Of a DNA stretch of 64,000 nt, positions 1 to 11,338 are shown in pieces. The notes under the pieces are model-generated. The model had not been told where the DNA came from. It did no database searches and saw only the letters and a program-made list of their open reading frames with translations. Source of the stretch: Zygnema cylindricum (taxonomy: Eukaryota > Streptophyta > Zygnematophyceae > Zygnematales > Zygnemataceae); NCBI GenBank assembly GCA_037447655.1, contig JBBHKE010001687.1:195901-259900 (forward strand). Reading direction: 5' to 3'. How positions within the stretch are numbered: the stretch's first letter is position 1; each line of letters begins with the position of its first letter. Made by a program: the position numbers and the translations under genes.

Positions 1-372
1 TCAACCATGAGATTAATCCTGTTTAAGTCCTTCACGACCGTTGTTGCACCTCAGCTTTTTAAACACCTGTCAGATCCTTTCATTTGGAGTCCCTTGTTCA
101 CGGACCAATGCAGCTTACCCAATACATAGCTATAAGCAAAATTTAGCTTGTTTACCCATCAAAACACATTTTCAGATCTCCCACTATTACTGTACATGAT
201 CTGCATGAGCAGCTTAATGCGCGCTCGTATCCAATTCAAGACTAACCAGAATGCTACTCTTGAAGCTGAAAGTTTCCAAACAAAATTGACAGCCAGTGAT
301 TAACTGGAATAATGTACTAAACGCCCTTCAGAGGATCAATTGCTGTCCAATAGGCTCCATGCAGCAGATAAC

Positions 373-568
373 TACACTGCCCATTTGCTATTAAAATAAG
401 GGAATTATTAGTATTTAAGAGAAATTAATATCTTTAATACTAATTTAGTGCAGAGTGACGTGAGCAATTTAAAGGTCGCTCCTTTAAATACTGTCATAAA
501 CACTACATTTTTGGCCAGAAAAAGTCACGACTGAATAGTGCTATTAACAATAATAGCGATGTAGTGTA
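373..568. mobile_element. TA-flanked MITE (CTATTAgcg family), copy 1
   Basis: About 196 bp bounded by TA. It starts TACACTGCCCATTTGCTATTA and ends TAATAGCGATGTAGTGTA, which are imperfect inverted repeats of each other. Inside it shares a block (ctaatttagtg, then gacgtg, then ccttTAAATA) with the element at 30,143-30,345. It lies in the presumed intron of the SET-domain gene. No coding capacity. Confidence 0.6.
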
Positions 569-628
569 GTTTATCGGAAGACAAACCTTGCAATGCAGCA
601 TATCTAAAAGGGAAAGACCAATGCCCAC

Positions 629-1955
629 CTGTAAGTCCTCACTGGCTACCACATAATGTATGGGCTTGGCCTTGGGTGAGTAGCCCGGCTTTTCTTTTAG
701 AGCAACTTTGCAAGGCGGGAGGCCCTGTTCTCGCATCCAATCGAGGAGGTCCACCTCTTGATGGCCGGCGGTGGAGTCGTGGCTTCTCTGTTGTGGCACC
801 TGCTTCTCATGTTTGTCATGTTGTGAACCAGTGGCTAAAGTTTCTGTAGTGGATGCTCTTAGACTCAACAGCTTTCTCTCATTTCTCCAACATTTTTGTA
901 GGGTGGAAGTGGAAGCAGATCCTGACAACCACTCCCCATTAAAAGGAATTGGTAAGAGTGGGAAAACAGCGTGCAAAACCTAAACTGGCCAAATTGGCTG
1001 GTGCCTTATCCACGTCAATGTGAGACAATGACAGTAAAGAAGAAACCGAGGACAGCTAACAGAAAGGAAATAGGAGAAGTTCCTAAGGGTATGGCATAAA
1101 GCAGGTTAAAAAATGATGAAATGAGGAAGAAGGTAAGGGAAAAGGAATAAAGGAAGTTACAAGAAGAGAAAGAGGTTAAGAGGAAACAATCACGAAGCAG
1201 ATGACGAGAAAGCCATAATGAGAAGACCATGAGTCTGAGATTCATTTGACTTAATCAATTCTTAAATCCTCGCATAATGTAGACTCATATGTGGGAACCT
1301 TACTTGCCCATCAATGATTAACATTTGACTTTAGCTTTGAAACAAACAACAGAGGTGAACAAAATTAAAACGGGGAGAGATGAACAGTAACTAGGAGGAA
1401 GAGGGGGGAGGAGACAATATATGTTAATATTCATCAGAGGACTATCTGCCTGCTATTCATTTCACATGCTCTCTGCTTTCAGCACCCGATTCTTAAACCC
1501 TTACAGAATGTAAAAGAAAAGGTAGGAGTCTTACCAGATAACCAACAATTTAACTTTGGCATTTACATAGGAATGATAAGAGGTAACACTGGTAAAATAA
1601 TTTGCTAGAACTGAAAGCTTCATAATTGACATTGTTGTATCATGAATGGTGCAAATGCCATCAATTGCTTCCACCAGGCAGAAGAACTGGACTATTGAAT
1701 TCAATAATAGCGCAGAAGAGGACGAGAGAGACGCAATACGAGGGAGGTGAGGACTAAAGAGAGAGATATGAGCTGAAAATAAATGGAAAAAGGGCATAAA
1801 TCCGAATAGACATTACCAGCTCCTGGAAAACATGCAAGCTCCTGTGAAGAAAAGAATTTATTGCGGCAAAGCAATGCCCTCGCTGAAAAACCAGAGTCGT
1901 GGCGAGATACGAGAAGCGATTGGGTGAGAAAACTTGCAGCAGGTACGGCAGCCAT
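629..1955 (-). CDS. SET-domain protein methyltransferase, 5' part only (runs off left edge)
   Basis: Two minus-strand exons can be joined: 1955-1817 and 921-629. The first ends GCTG|GTAATG with one base left over; the second starts after a TCAG acceptor with two, so the phase closes. The joined N-terminus is about 144 residues. It opens MAAVPAASFLTQSLLVSRHD, rich in Ala/Ser/Arg with few acids, like a chloroplast or mitochondrial transit peptide. Exon 2 carries LLDWMREQGLPPCKVAL and then HYVVASEDLQ. This is the typical opening of the plant SET family related to Rubisco LSMT and SETD3, where a 'W...GLP..kv.l' stretch is followed by an 'asedLqvGd' block. The donor could be at 628 (TTACAG|GTGGGC) or about 40 bases further on (TTGCAAG|GTTTGT). 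The catalytic SET core and Rubis-subs-bind region would lie outside the window. The family methylates protein lysines or histidines; the substrate here cannot be inferred. Confidence 0.68.
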
Positions 1956-3457
1956 GGTTCCCTTTCGCCCCAACCTTTCGTTGCTGATGGCTTCCCTAAC
2001 TAATCTCCGTATCCGGCACACAACATCGACAGGAGCGACAGGATTTCGGATATTTTCCGTACGAATTACGATAGCGTCTTGCATGTTACTGGCGAACGAT
2101 ATCCATTGGAATCTTTAATTGCATGACAAACCATAGTTCACAATGTGAGAAAACAATTGGGGAACGCTATACGTAGCTTACCCATATACGTGGTCACCCC
2201 CCATAGGTCCATATGATGTGCGTAATAAACCGTTATGTACAGTTATAGAATGACATGTACTGTACTGAAGTCTTTCAGTTGTTTCTGCACATTTTTAACC
2301 ATAGTGCAAACCGGCGGAAACAGTTGGAAACGCTATATGCAGTTTTCCCGTACTATACTCGTAAAATATGATTTTCGGAGTATGAAATGCGTACAGTAAG
2401 TAAAGCCGCATATAGAGTTTCAACTGTTTTGGCACATTGGTATCTGACAAACAACAACATCAACGATCCAACATCACCACAAATAACATTACAGTACTGT
2501 ACCGTACAGGTAACCGAGATGGCGTCGCTAAAAACAGCATTACTCCGTCGCATTAATAGTTCCATTTGCGATTACCATCTCCGCGTGAACTGTGAAGGTA
2601 CGAAGTACGATGGACTACTCGGAAATGGTTGACATCTTCCAGTCTAGCTTCAGCCTCATGCTTGATCGAGCAGCAGCTCTACAACTTTGCATACATGGTT
2701 ACTTACGGGAAATGGTGAGTCGCTGTCATAACTTATTTCTTATAATTTTGGCAGATTCTCCTGTTAGAAATGGTTATCTTTGCGCTTAAGAGTGTGGAAC
2801 AGGAGGATCAGTATTCCTTAAATCCGCTACTTGAATCAATTCAGTTTGTACGGACATTGACCATGGTTTGCTTCTCCAAATATTATCATACATTCTGCTA
2901 TAGCATCAAAAGGCCTCGAGGGGCTTTAAAGTTCAAAAAGTATTACGCAGTATCACAGTTACTGGCAATACTGGCTGAAAACTGGTGAAAGTGAACATCG
3001 GTACTGAATCAAAAACTCATCTTTTTGACGCAGATTGGATAAAACCCCATTAAAATAGCTGAGGCTGTAGACTTCCCTATGGCAGCTTCCAGGCAATGGC
3101 TGATGGACATGTACATGCAGACAGCCTTCCTTGGTTTGTAAAATCACCTACACTTCCTTATTTCGCACAAGCTTTTGAACTCTCCAGAACAAAATGACTA
3201 TGCCTTCAGAGTTTGTCCAGGACAGTACATTACTTTATCGTTGACCTGCTCCCTGGATTTGGCTGTAAGGAAGAGCTTTCTTGTCATAGATGTTTTTTCC
3301 ACTGGGAACACCAAGCCATTATTTCAAGTGAAAACAACTGACAAGATGCTTTTCAAGGCAAACGAAATGGCCTGACATTCCTCTAGCTACATATCATTTC
3401 TTTACTGACATTTGGCCTTAGACATATAATAAGCACGCTCATAGTTTTGGCCCAACC
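1956..3457. other. Intergenic region between divergent SET and EamA genes
   Basis: About 1.5 kb between the divergent SET gene (minus) and EamA gene (plus), so it should hold both promoters. I cannot point to a TATA box with confidence. It contains a fold-back repeat (2,230-2,515) and short ORFs without recognisable content. Confidence 0.6.
2230..2515. repeat. Imperfect fold-back (palindromic) repeat
   Basis: The arm AAACAGTTGGAAACGCTATA near 2,320-2,340 is repeated in inverted form near 2,405-2,435 (TATAGAGTTTCAACTGTTTT). An outer pair rich in GTACTGTAC/GTACAG occurs near 2,255 and 2,500. The spacing and lack of coding suggest a short fold-back MITE. No clear target-site duplication was seen. 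Confidence 0.5.
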
Positions 3458-6400
3458 ATGCCAAGGTGGGAGGGCTTCGCCTATGCGGCAGCGGCCGCCA
3501 TTGGCCACTCCTGCATCGACACGAGCCGTAAGATTGCTTCACAGCGCTTCTCCTCAGCAGAGCTTGTTGGTTTGGTCGGTATATTTGATGCTCTTTTTTT
3601 ATCAGCTATTGTTATGAGCTCGGGCTTGCTGAGCTCACTCCAGTTCATGACCATTGAACTAATTGCGATACTAGCTTCTAGTGCTGGACTTAAGATTCTT
3701 TGCGCTTTTATGTACCAGCGAGCATTGCAAGTCTCACCCCTGTCAGTTACTGTGCCATATCTGGCATTCACTCCTGCTCTCATTATCTTCACCAGTTACG
3801 TTATGGTCGGGGAGCTTCCAAACTTTCAAGGGCTGGCTGGTAAGGATATTTCTTGTTGCCATTGACTTTTCTCAGTGATTAGTGGAAACAGCACCGTTCA
3901 TGTGTCATATGATGCCTTGTGTGGTACTTGGCCATCCCTTCTGTTAAACTAATGGCACTTCTGCGGTGAAACTAGACCATTTGCTTGTTGTGAACTTTTT
4001 CTGAGTGTTAACTCCTCTTGTGGAGTTAGTATTAGCTGGAAGTCAGCGAGTAGTACATTCTTGGTGCAATTAAGGGATGTGGTCTAACCAAGGTTCTACA
4101 TCAGAGCTTGTCTAATTCGTGTGCTTGTTTTGAACTTAGAGTTCTGGCCTCAGGCATGCGTCCTAGATGCTGCATTGTTGTAAAATCCGTTTTACATGTT
4201 GTCCTATTCATGTAGTTTCATGTTAGCCGATCGCTATCGTATGACTGAGCATGTTGATGGAGGAGTGATAGTTTTGTAAGGTTGTTACAGGTGTCTTGGT
4301 GGTAACCACCGGTGGATATTTGTTGGCGCTAGAGAGCGCAAAGTTACAATCTTCCAAGAAAGGCAAGCTAACACCAATGTTTCCATCTAGCCCTCCAGCA
4401 GAAAATGTTGAACCCTTGGAGGTGGTTAGCAAAAGCCCTTCAGGCATGACTATGAATGTCTCGAGCAGAATGGTTGAAGCCGGGGCTCCAGCTCTGCTGA
4501 GCAAAAGTAGGTTATCCAAAGAAAAGCACTTAATTAAGGAGATGCAGGTTGGAGTAGATGCCCATTATGAAGCAAAAGTAATGCATGTAGATGTAGGATT
4601 AACTTCTGGTGATGCATCAAAAGCAGCCAGTATTGGTTCCACAGAATCAAAAGGGGTGGAAGGTTTGATACCAAGACCAAGGCCTGTTGAAGACCTGGAG
4701 GCCCATTTACTGCTAAAGTCTGAGGGCAGAGCACTCAATTCAGAGAGAATTGCAGGTGTCGCAGGTGAAAGGTCGGTTTCAGGACTGAGGCCTAAGCAGT
4801 TGGCATCTAAGGCCCAGGCTTCGGAGCCACAAGAAGAGGCAAGCTTACGATTTCGGATGATTCCAAGGCAACTGAGCAAAGTATTAGATGCCGTTTCTTC
4901 ACAACGTCAAGGGAGAAAGGCTACTTGGGCTTTCTTCCGGCTACTATGGTGGGTCTTGTAGCTCATAGTGCACAACTTGGTTGGTAGTCTTTGGTCCGTT
5001 TGGTAGCACATTGGCTCATTACACTATCAGACTTACTCACCATTTGTATGCTTTCTTACAGTTTTTTAACTAGACCATACAGTTTGTTTCAAAGCTCTAT
5101 GTTTACTCATCAAACTTTAGTAAGCTCCAATAGTGCAAGGAGCCTAACACTAAGAAGACTCATTCCGGGGTCACTTGCTTGGGGAGATGTACACATAAAA
5201 TACTGAAGGTACTCGCGTGTGACTTTTGGTAAATTTGCATTGAGATGTAAACCTCTTTTCACATATGGAAGTAGGTTCGAATAGCCTAGTCAGGTTCAAT
5301 TCGCTGAGCTGCAGTGAGCTGATGTATGTTTTTCTTGTATTTTCCAAAGCCTCTCACACAAACTCCCATTCAGTTGTAAATAGATGTCACTTTTTTTGTG
5401 TTTGCAAGAAACTCTGTCCCACTCAAGAATGGGAGGCTGCTTTTTACAGGTCGCGTCTCGGCCGGATAACAGAGCCTTTACTGGCACTAAGGAGGGAAGA
5501 AGGTTCAGGCCTCATGCTGGGCTGTGCTGCATTGTTAAGTCTGACCAACAAGTGCGTTGCTCCTTCTTTGAATACTGGATAATCGCAGAACCCATATGTG
5601 CGATTGCATTTGTTTTTTGTTTAAGTCTGTCATTTTTTCTCAAGTATCGATTGGCTACCTTTCCCTTATCCAATCAGGGGGGTTGATTGGGCATTCTTAC
5701 AGTTTGGATAAGATGGGTTCCCATATTTCTCCTTCAGTCATCGTTTTTGCATGCGCGCAGAGAATCTTCATGGCAGGGCCACCTGTTGTCTTTCTAGTTT
5801 GCACAAGGTACAGTGGTGACTGAGCTTTTTCCTCCACCTCGTCGATTTAGAAATTCATGGTTTCTGTTTCTTTCTCGCTTTTACAAGGCCGTCATTGTTA
5901 AGATATTCGCGACTGGCTCTTTGGTTTTGCTTTCTTAGTAAGGGTGTGTTCATCGAGTGGAATATTTCTATGCACCTTTTGTCTAGAGCACCTTTTTGCA
6001 TAGTGTATTCGCCGGGAGGGTGTGGAAATGGAGTCATGGTTAGTAATCATGGAGTTGTACACTTTTCATTGGTATTAGTGCACTCTCCCCACGCTCTCCA
6101 CTCTCTGCAATCCCCTCACTCTCCCCATTCTCTCCACTCTCTCCACTCCCTCCACTTTTTCCACTCTCTCCACTCCCTCCACTTTTTCCACTCTCTCCAC
6201 TTTTTCCACTCTCTCCACTCCCTCCACTCTTTCCACTCTTTCCACTCTCCCCATTCTCTCCACTCTCTCCACTCCCTCCACTTTTTCCACTCTCTCCACT
6301 CTCTCCACTCTCTCCACTCCCCGCTCTGCCCACTCTTCACGCCCTCCACTCTCCCCACTCTCCCCACTCTCTCCTCCACTCCACTTTCCCTCTCTCTCCT

Positions 6401-7861
6401 CTCCGCTCTTCCACCTCTCCCACCCCTCCACTCTCTTCCGCTCTCTCCCTCCTTTCCACTCTCCACTCTCCCCCCTCACTCTCCACCCCCACTCTTTCCA
6501 CTACCTCCCCACCTCCACTCTCCACCTCTCACCTCCCACCTCCACCTCCCCTCTCCCTCCACCTCCCTCTCCACCTCTCCCCTCCACTCTCTCCACTCTC
6601 TCCACTCTCCCCACTCTGTCCACTCTCTCCACTCTCTCCACTCCACTCTCCACTCTCCCCACTCTCCACTCTCTCCACTCTCCCCACTCTCTCCACCTCC
6701 CTCCACTCTCTCCACTCCCTCCACTCTCTCCACCTCCCTCCACTCTCTCCACTCTCCCCACATTCCACTCTTTGAGGGAGTGGACTACAATCCGCAAAGT
6801 CTTCCCAGACTAAATTATTATTAGACATTTTAATTCTGCATGTACACTAATAATTCCTTTACACTGATAGCGATGGGCCCTCTAAATTTTTCTGTTTGGA
6901 AATGTGTAATTTCACGGTCTTACATTGACATGTTGTCATCTCAGTGCATGGGAACCTGATGGCTGCAATGGACCACGTTGATGTCACAGCCCACGTTCCT
7001 TCTTCGGCCTAGTGCGATATTTTCCTATTTTGGCATCAATCTCCTTTTTTGAGATCGTGGCCATTGTTGGATATCTCAAGAGCCTCGAGTATATCCTTGT
7101 TTCATATTCGGTTGCGGTAAGTTCATGCACCTATCTTACAATGCATGTATAGTACAGCTATTTCTATAATTTTTGCTGGAAGTTGTTTTTTAAGAAAGAA
7201 GAAGGTGAGCTTGGCAGTCTGGTTGACATGAAAATGAAGGGAAACTTGTTTGTGAATTTTTTTGTGGTTACTGGTGTCTAATGCATGTGTGCTTATGCTG
7301 GGAAACTTCAATTGAGGAAACCCAACTGTGGAAAATGACAGATAAATCTCCCGATAGTTTGTTGATTGTATGGTCATAAATGCACCAGAGTGTTGTTTAT
7401 AAAAACTTCACACTGTCGAAGTCGTGTGTGATTCGACTTGACACTATCGTATTTGCATGGGCAGACAAAGAGAACCAACATTTTACTATCCGTACTCGTT
7501 GGAAACATCATTTTCAAGGTGGGAATACATGCTGTAATTTGCTTCTTTTGTTTCGTTGGCTAGGAAGCAGCGGTTCTTGGTATTGAAAAAGCAAAACATG
7601 TGGTCGTTGGTCTTTATTATGTTCCTTCGAGCCTGTCATCTTTTTGTTATTAATGTCACATACACTCTGATCCACCAGGTCAGGAATGGGATGGATGTGT
7701 TTTGCAATTTTTTGATTTGTTTGCACTGAAAAAGATTGAACGCTGACTTATCCTTGCACTTATCTATGGTAACTTTTTGTATAATACAGGAGGACATTTG
7801 GCGGAGACTTCCACAGATACTCTTAATGATGACCGGCATGACGATGATTGTTTTTGCCTAA
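3458..7861 (+). CDS. EamA/DMT-family membrane transporter, seven exons
   Basis: Exons: 3458-3839, 4291-4948, 5450-5551, 5703-5807, 6990-7116, 7465-7518, 7790-7861. All introns are GT-AG and the phases close, giving 1500 nt and 499 residues. Exon 1 (from MPRWEGFAYAAAAAIGHS) gives the first EamA half with about four membrane helices. Exon 2 opens with helix VLVVTTGGYLLAL and then a long polar stretch. Exon 3 has the family-like ITEPLLALRREEGSGLML, exons 3/4 join into SLTNNLDKMG, and exons 5-7 give GYLKSLEYILVSYSVA, KRTNILLSVLVGN and the closing helix ILLMMTGMTMIVFA. Family members are ten-helix drug/metabolite transporters of the plasma or organelle membrane; the substrate is unknown. The polar loop of about 200 residues between the two halves is far longer than usual. 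Weakest joint: exon 2/3, where the donor GTGGGT was chosen because it keeps the phase. The start is the first ATG before the first helix. Confidence 0.86.
6080..6771. repeat. 9-bp pyrimidine minisatellite in an EamA intron
   Basis: About 690 bp of a degenerate 9-bp unit CTCTCCACT with variants (ctccctccact, ctttttccact, ctccccact). It lies wholly inside the fourth EamA intron (5808-6989). The plus strand almost lacks G. Because the unit is a multiple of three and free of stops, it opens long repetitive ORFs on both strands (His-Ser-Leu/Pro on plus; Gly-Glu-Ser or Val-Glu-Arg on minus), which I do not read as genes. Confidence 0.9.
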
Positions 7862-9298
7862 TACAAACAGCATGCAAAGAGTGTGTTGTGACGTTTAAAA
7901 TTATATGCCTATTTATTTGTTCGTACTGAAATTGAATGATGTAAATGTTTTAAATAATATGCCCTATTTGTCCATTCTCAAAGTGAATGTCGTTAATGTT
8001 TTAAATTATATGCTGTTTTGTTCGTGTTTATTTCTTCATGAGAAACCATTTTGGTCGTCACATTTATAACGATCATGATACAATTTTTACTTTTTCATTT
8101 TGAAGCTCCGTCCAGATTTAACAATAGAAACATTTTGTAAAACATCTGGAACTCTAGCTTTATTCGGTAAATGAATTTTGAATTCGTTAAATGAATTTTG
8201 AAAAGGTCAAGCGAAGGAAAGATATGTATCCCATCAGTCATAAGTTTGACTATCTATAAATTGCATGCTTCCAAGAGCTTAGGGTTGCATCAAGGTTCAA
8301 ACAAAAATTCTATTATATGGCGTCTTTGTTATAGAGGGAGAACATATATGAGAGCTTTCGGAGTATAAAGCATGGCTTTCTACAGGGAAGGATAAGCAAC
8401 ATTTATCAGCTCATTCTTCCACTTATTATGGCATGTCTGGTTAGATTTTTGAGCTTCCAGATTCTAGTATGTCAGATTTAGCTTTTTGGTTGATATTTTT
8501 TTTTATGTGTGATGATGACGTTGATGACTGCTGTAAATACTGTCGGTAATGGATCAAGCGTAATAGAATCTGGAGACTGATTGTTGAACTTAACAGGAAG
8601 CACTTCATTAATATATTTTATAGCCACCAGCTAGCAACTTTCTTGGTTTCTAGGGTAGCAATTCAGGATAGGTTTTCTAATGACGAGACAAAGAAGTCGG
8701 CTTCATGAGAAAGCAAATGGTAGTGAAAGTGGTGTGCGATGCTGGAAAGGCACTCAGCCATAGGGTGCTGGTTCTCTTAATGTAGAGTTTGACCAACATT
8801 GGTACTAGCTAACCCTACAAGCTCAACACACTGCCAGTCGGCTTTAACACCGGACAAGAAAGTGCTGTTTATCTACACTTAATGCTGACGCTTTGGCTGA
8901 ATGAGTGGATAAATATTGCAATCGATACCAAATGCAAAGAATTTAGGCAAATTTCATTGTAATGGAGAGCCCTGCTTTAGCTGGAAAAGTTCACTGACCA
9001 AGAGCACTTTTCCCTCTCAAACAAATACTAATAATACTGTTCTTTAGAGCCATTATTTCGTAAGATAAGCTTAACTAAGGATTTTCCATTAAAATGCACG
9101 CTGCCCTAAATCATTTTTGCCAAGCAGTGACTACAGAATATGGCTTTCTCTCTAAAAACAAAATAGATTGTGTGCAATGTTTCAACTGGACAACTTTGTA
9201 CGAGATCACAAAAAGACAAATGTTCAGATGAATTTGCAGTGATGTAGAGATTCGTTTATAAATAGAACCTGCACGCAAAAACATTTCCGCTTAGGGAG
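7862..9298. other. Intergenic, no feature recognised
   Basis: About 1.4 kb of AT-rich DNA downstream of the EamA gene. It probably holds that gene's 3' UTR and polyadenylation site. A small direct duplication (gttaaatgaattttgaa) is seen near 8,165-8,200. No ORF or repeat of note. Confidence 0.5.
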
Positions 9299-9301
9299 TT
9301 A

Positions 9302-10165
9302 GGGTATGTCCCCATGTACTTGAAACTTAGCGAACTTACTTTGTTTTTTAGCGCAGATCCGGCGGACCCGGATTTCAAGTGTCCCTATGTCTGTAAGGAC
9401 GAAATTGTAACTTACGCTTGTGACGACTGTATACGTCGACAGTACCTGTGACGGTTGTCAACGTCTATAATCTGTGGTCGCATGTTATTTTTTGGAACTG
9501 ATTGTGACGTCGCATGTCTTACCGTGACATTGTAGAGGTACCGCCTTCCAGCCTGTGCCGTTCACGGTCGACGAAGATGCGCTTTGCCTTTGCGTCTCCT
9601 GTCCTATCGACGTGAAATGGCATCCGAATTTGAAGACCCCTGCAAAAAAAAAATCCGTACTGGACGAAAACGGAACAAATTGTGTACTTTTCTTTGTCGT
9701 ATTGGACAAAACATAGCAAACTCTGTACTTTTCTTTGTCCTTGGAAATTGTATGAAAATTTTAGAAAATTACGACACGTGCGACTATATGTTCCTATTTG
9801 TTTTTCGAAAATACCTAGTTTGAAAACACATCGCGCATGTGTTTTAAACGTAAGGTTGAAGATGAATTTTAGAAAATTACGACACGTGCGACTATATGTT
9901 CCTATTTGTTTTTCGAAAATACCTAGTTTTAAAACACATCGCGCATGTGTTTTAAACGTAAGGTTGAAGATGACGTTTTTTGTCGTAGAAGTGGGTCGAA
10001 AAACACAAGACGGCAAATTTTCGTACATCCGAAGGTCGAGGATTACGCAAATTGTACTACAAATTTGCGATTCCTTCGTACGGTTGCAACTTACGCAGTA
10101 CGGCGCTAAGTTTTACAGGAAAACGACAGAAAAAAACCCTTACTAATGCACATGGGGACATACCC
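9302..10165. mobile_element. Non-autonomous TIR transposon with TTA target duplication (PIF/Harbinger-like)
   Basis: The left end is GGGTATGTCCCCATGTACTT and the right end GCACATGGGGACATACCC, inverted repeats of about 16 bp. Both ends are flanked directly by TTA (9299-9301 and 10166-10168). A three-base TTA/TAA duplication is the hallmark of PIF/Harbinger insertions. The 864-bp interior contains a 108-bp tandem duplication and no transposase. The family assignment rests on the TSD and TIR only. Confidence 0.7.
9758..9973 (+). repeat. Two-copy 108-bp tandem repeat
   Basis: Copies at 9758-9865 and 9866-9973 are nearly identical (for example TTAGAAAATTACGACACGTG begins at 9761 and again at 9869, and the block ending GTAAGGTTGAAGATGA recurs with the same 108-bp shift). 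It lies inside the TIR element above. Confidence 0.9.
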
Positions 10166-10677
10166 TTACTCCATATTGGAGACGATTTCTTAATCCAAGT
10201 AGACGTTTTGGAAGTTTTGTTTACAAGCCTTTTCGAAGAACTATCCGCAAGGGCGACTTGATGGAGAGATTGCATCAAATTTTTGCGCGAACCTTTTTTG
10301 TTAGCGCGACTTCTTTTTGCGCGAGCGTCGCCACGCGCCGACTTTTGGAGAAAAGTACGAGTTTCAAAGTACAATACGTGACTCATTAACACTACTCATG
10401 AGCATTTATGTCAAGGAAGACGGCCCCTCCGACCTTGGGTTTACACTTTACAGGTGTAGACCGGGACACCAAAATCCAAGAGAAAGGAATTTGGAGGATC
10501 ACGTCCCAAAAAAGTACAGTAGCATGGAATATTCCGTTATGCAGCCTGTTTCGTACAGTCTTGGAGTACAGATTGTACAATTTCGCCATACTATGCCTGC
10601 TGTAGTTATAAAGATTCACCCGCAAAACTGCACTGTAGTTATATGCTCACGAGGCCTCTACTCCATTAGGCGGTCCC

Positions 10678-10798
10678 AGTAAATATGCGTAGACGTCTAT
10701 TTGTAGTGTTTACCGGCACGGCGTTCCACTATGTCGTGCCAGTAAACATCGCTTCTCAATTATGATTGGCGCCATATAGGTTAGTTTTCAGATTCTTA
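10678..10798 (+). repeat. Dispersed 121-bp repeat, copy 1
   Basis: Runs from CCCAGTAAATATGCGTAGAC to CAGATTCTTA and is almost identical to 12,789-12,911. It contains a hairpin: GTTTACCGGCACGGCG pairs with TGTCGTGCCAGTAAAC. Here it is followed at TTA by GGGTACGTCCCCATGTAAGC, an end similar to the 9,302 element; copy 2 continues without that sequence. Confidence 0.85.
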
Positions 10799-10845
10799 GG
10801 GTACGTCCCCATGTAAGCGATACTTTGAAAATGTATTTTGGACTG

Positions 10846-11338
10846 TACACCGTGAATCGCTATTAGCGTACATGACGCTAATTGGGGTACCCCTTTTTTT
10901 GGGGCAAATTCTCAAATAGAATAAAGTACGCTAAATGTTTCTGAACGTTATTTGAGGTACCCCGCTCAATACGGTTCATAACTGTAATTTAGTGCCATTT
11001 TAAATAGTGTGGTGTACGGACTGCCATATTTGTACTATTCCGTACATTTTTAAATTTAAAAGTACAGAAAATATAATAATATAAAATTGCGTAAATATTT
11101 TCCGACATACGCAGATGTCAAAAAAACGCGACGTCGTACGATTTGAACAATTTCGTACATCTACACGTTTTAGTGTGGACATATTATGTGCTGAAAATTT
11201 TTACAAAGCAGTTTACAAATTAGAGTACATGATAAATTAGTATCATGGTGTACCCGAAAAAACACAATTTACCGTAAAGTACGCTAATTGTTTCATTACG
11301 CTATATTTTTTATTACGCTAATAGCGATTCACGGTGTA
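10846..11338. mobile_element. TA-flanked MITE (CACCGTGAATCGCTATTAGCG family), copy 2
   Basis: The left end TACACCGTGAATCGCTATTA and right end TAATAGCGATTCACGGTGTA form a near-perfect inverted repeat of more than 20 bp. The element is 493 bp including the TA at each side. No ORF. TA duplication is the signature of Tc1/mariner-type (Stowaway-like) elements, though the TIR itself is not the standard Stowaway one. Confidence 0.85.

Noticed and set aside
2610-2987. Possible two-exon small gene (MDYSEMVDIFQSSF..., then a 77-codon open stretch)
   Set aside because: The intron between them would be about 40 bases, too short for a plant intron, and no family is recognised. An exon at 2610-2714 joined to something else cannot be excluded.
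5895-6824. 309-codon plus-strand ORF of His-Ser-Leu/Pro repeats, and several minus-strand Gly/Glu/Ser ORFs over it
   Set aside because: They arise from the 9-bp minisatellite, whose unit has no stop in these frames, and lie inside an intron of the EamA gene with closed splice phases on both sides.
9584-10392. Several ORFs of 60-170 codons around 9.5-10.7 kb
   Set aside because: They overlap on both strands within the TTA-flanked element and its tandem repeat; none resembles a transposase.
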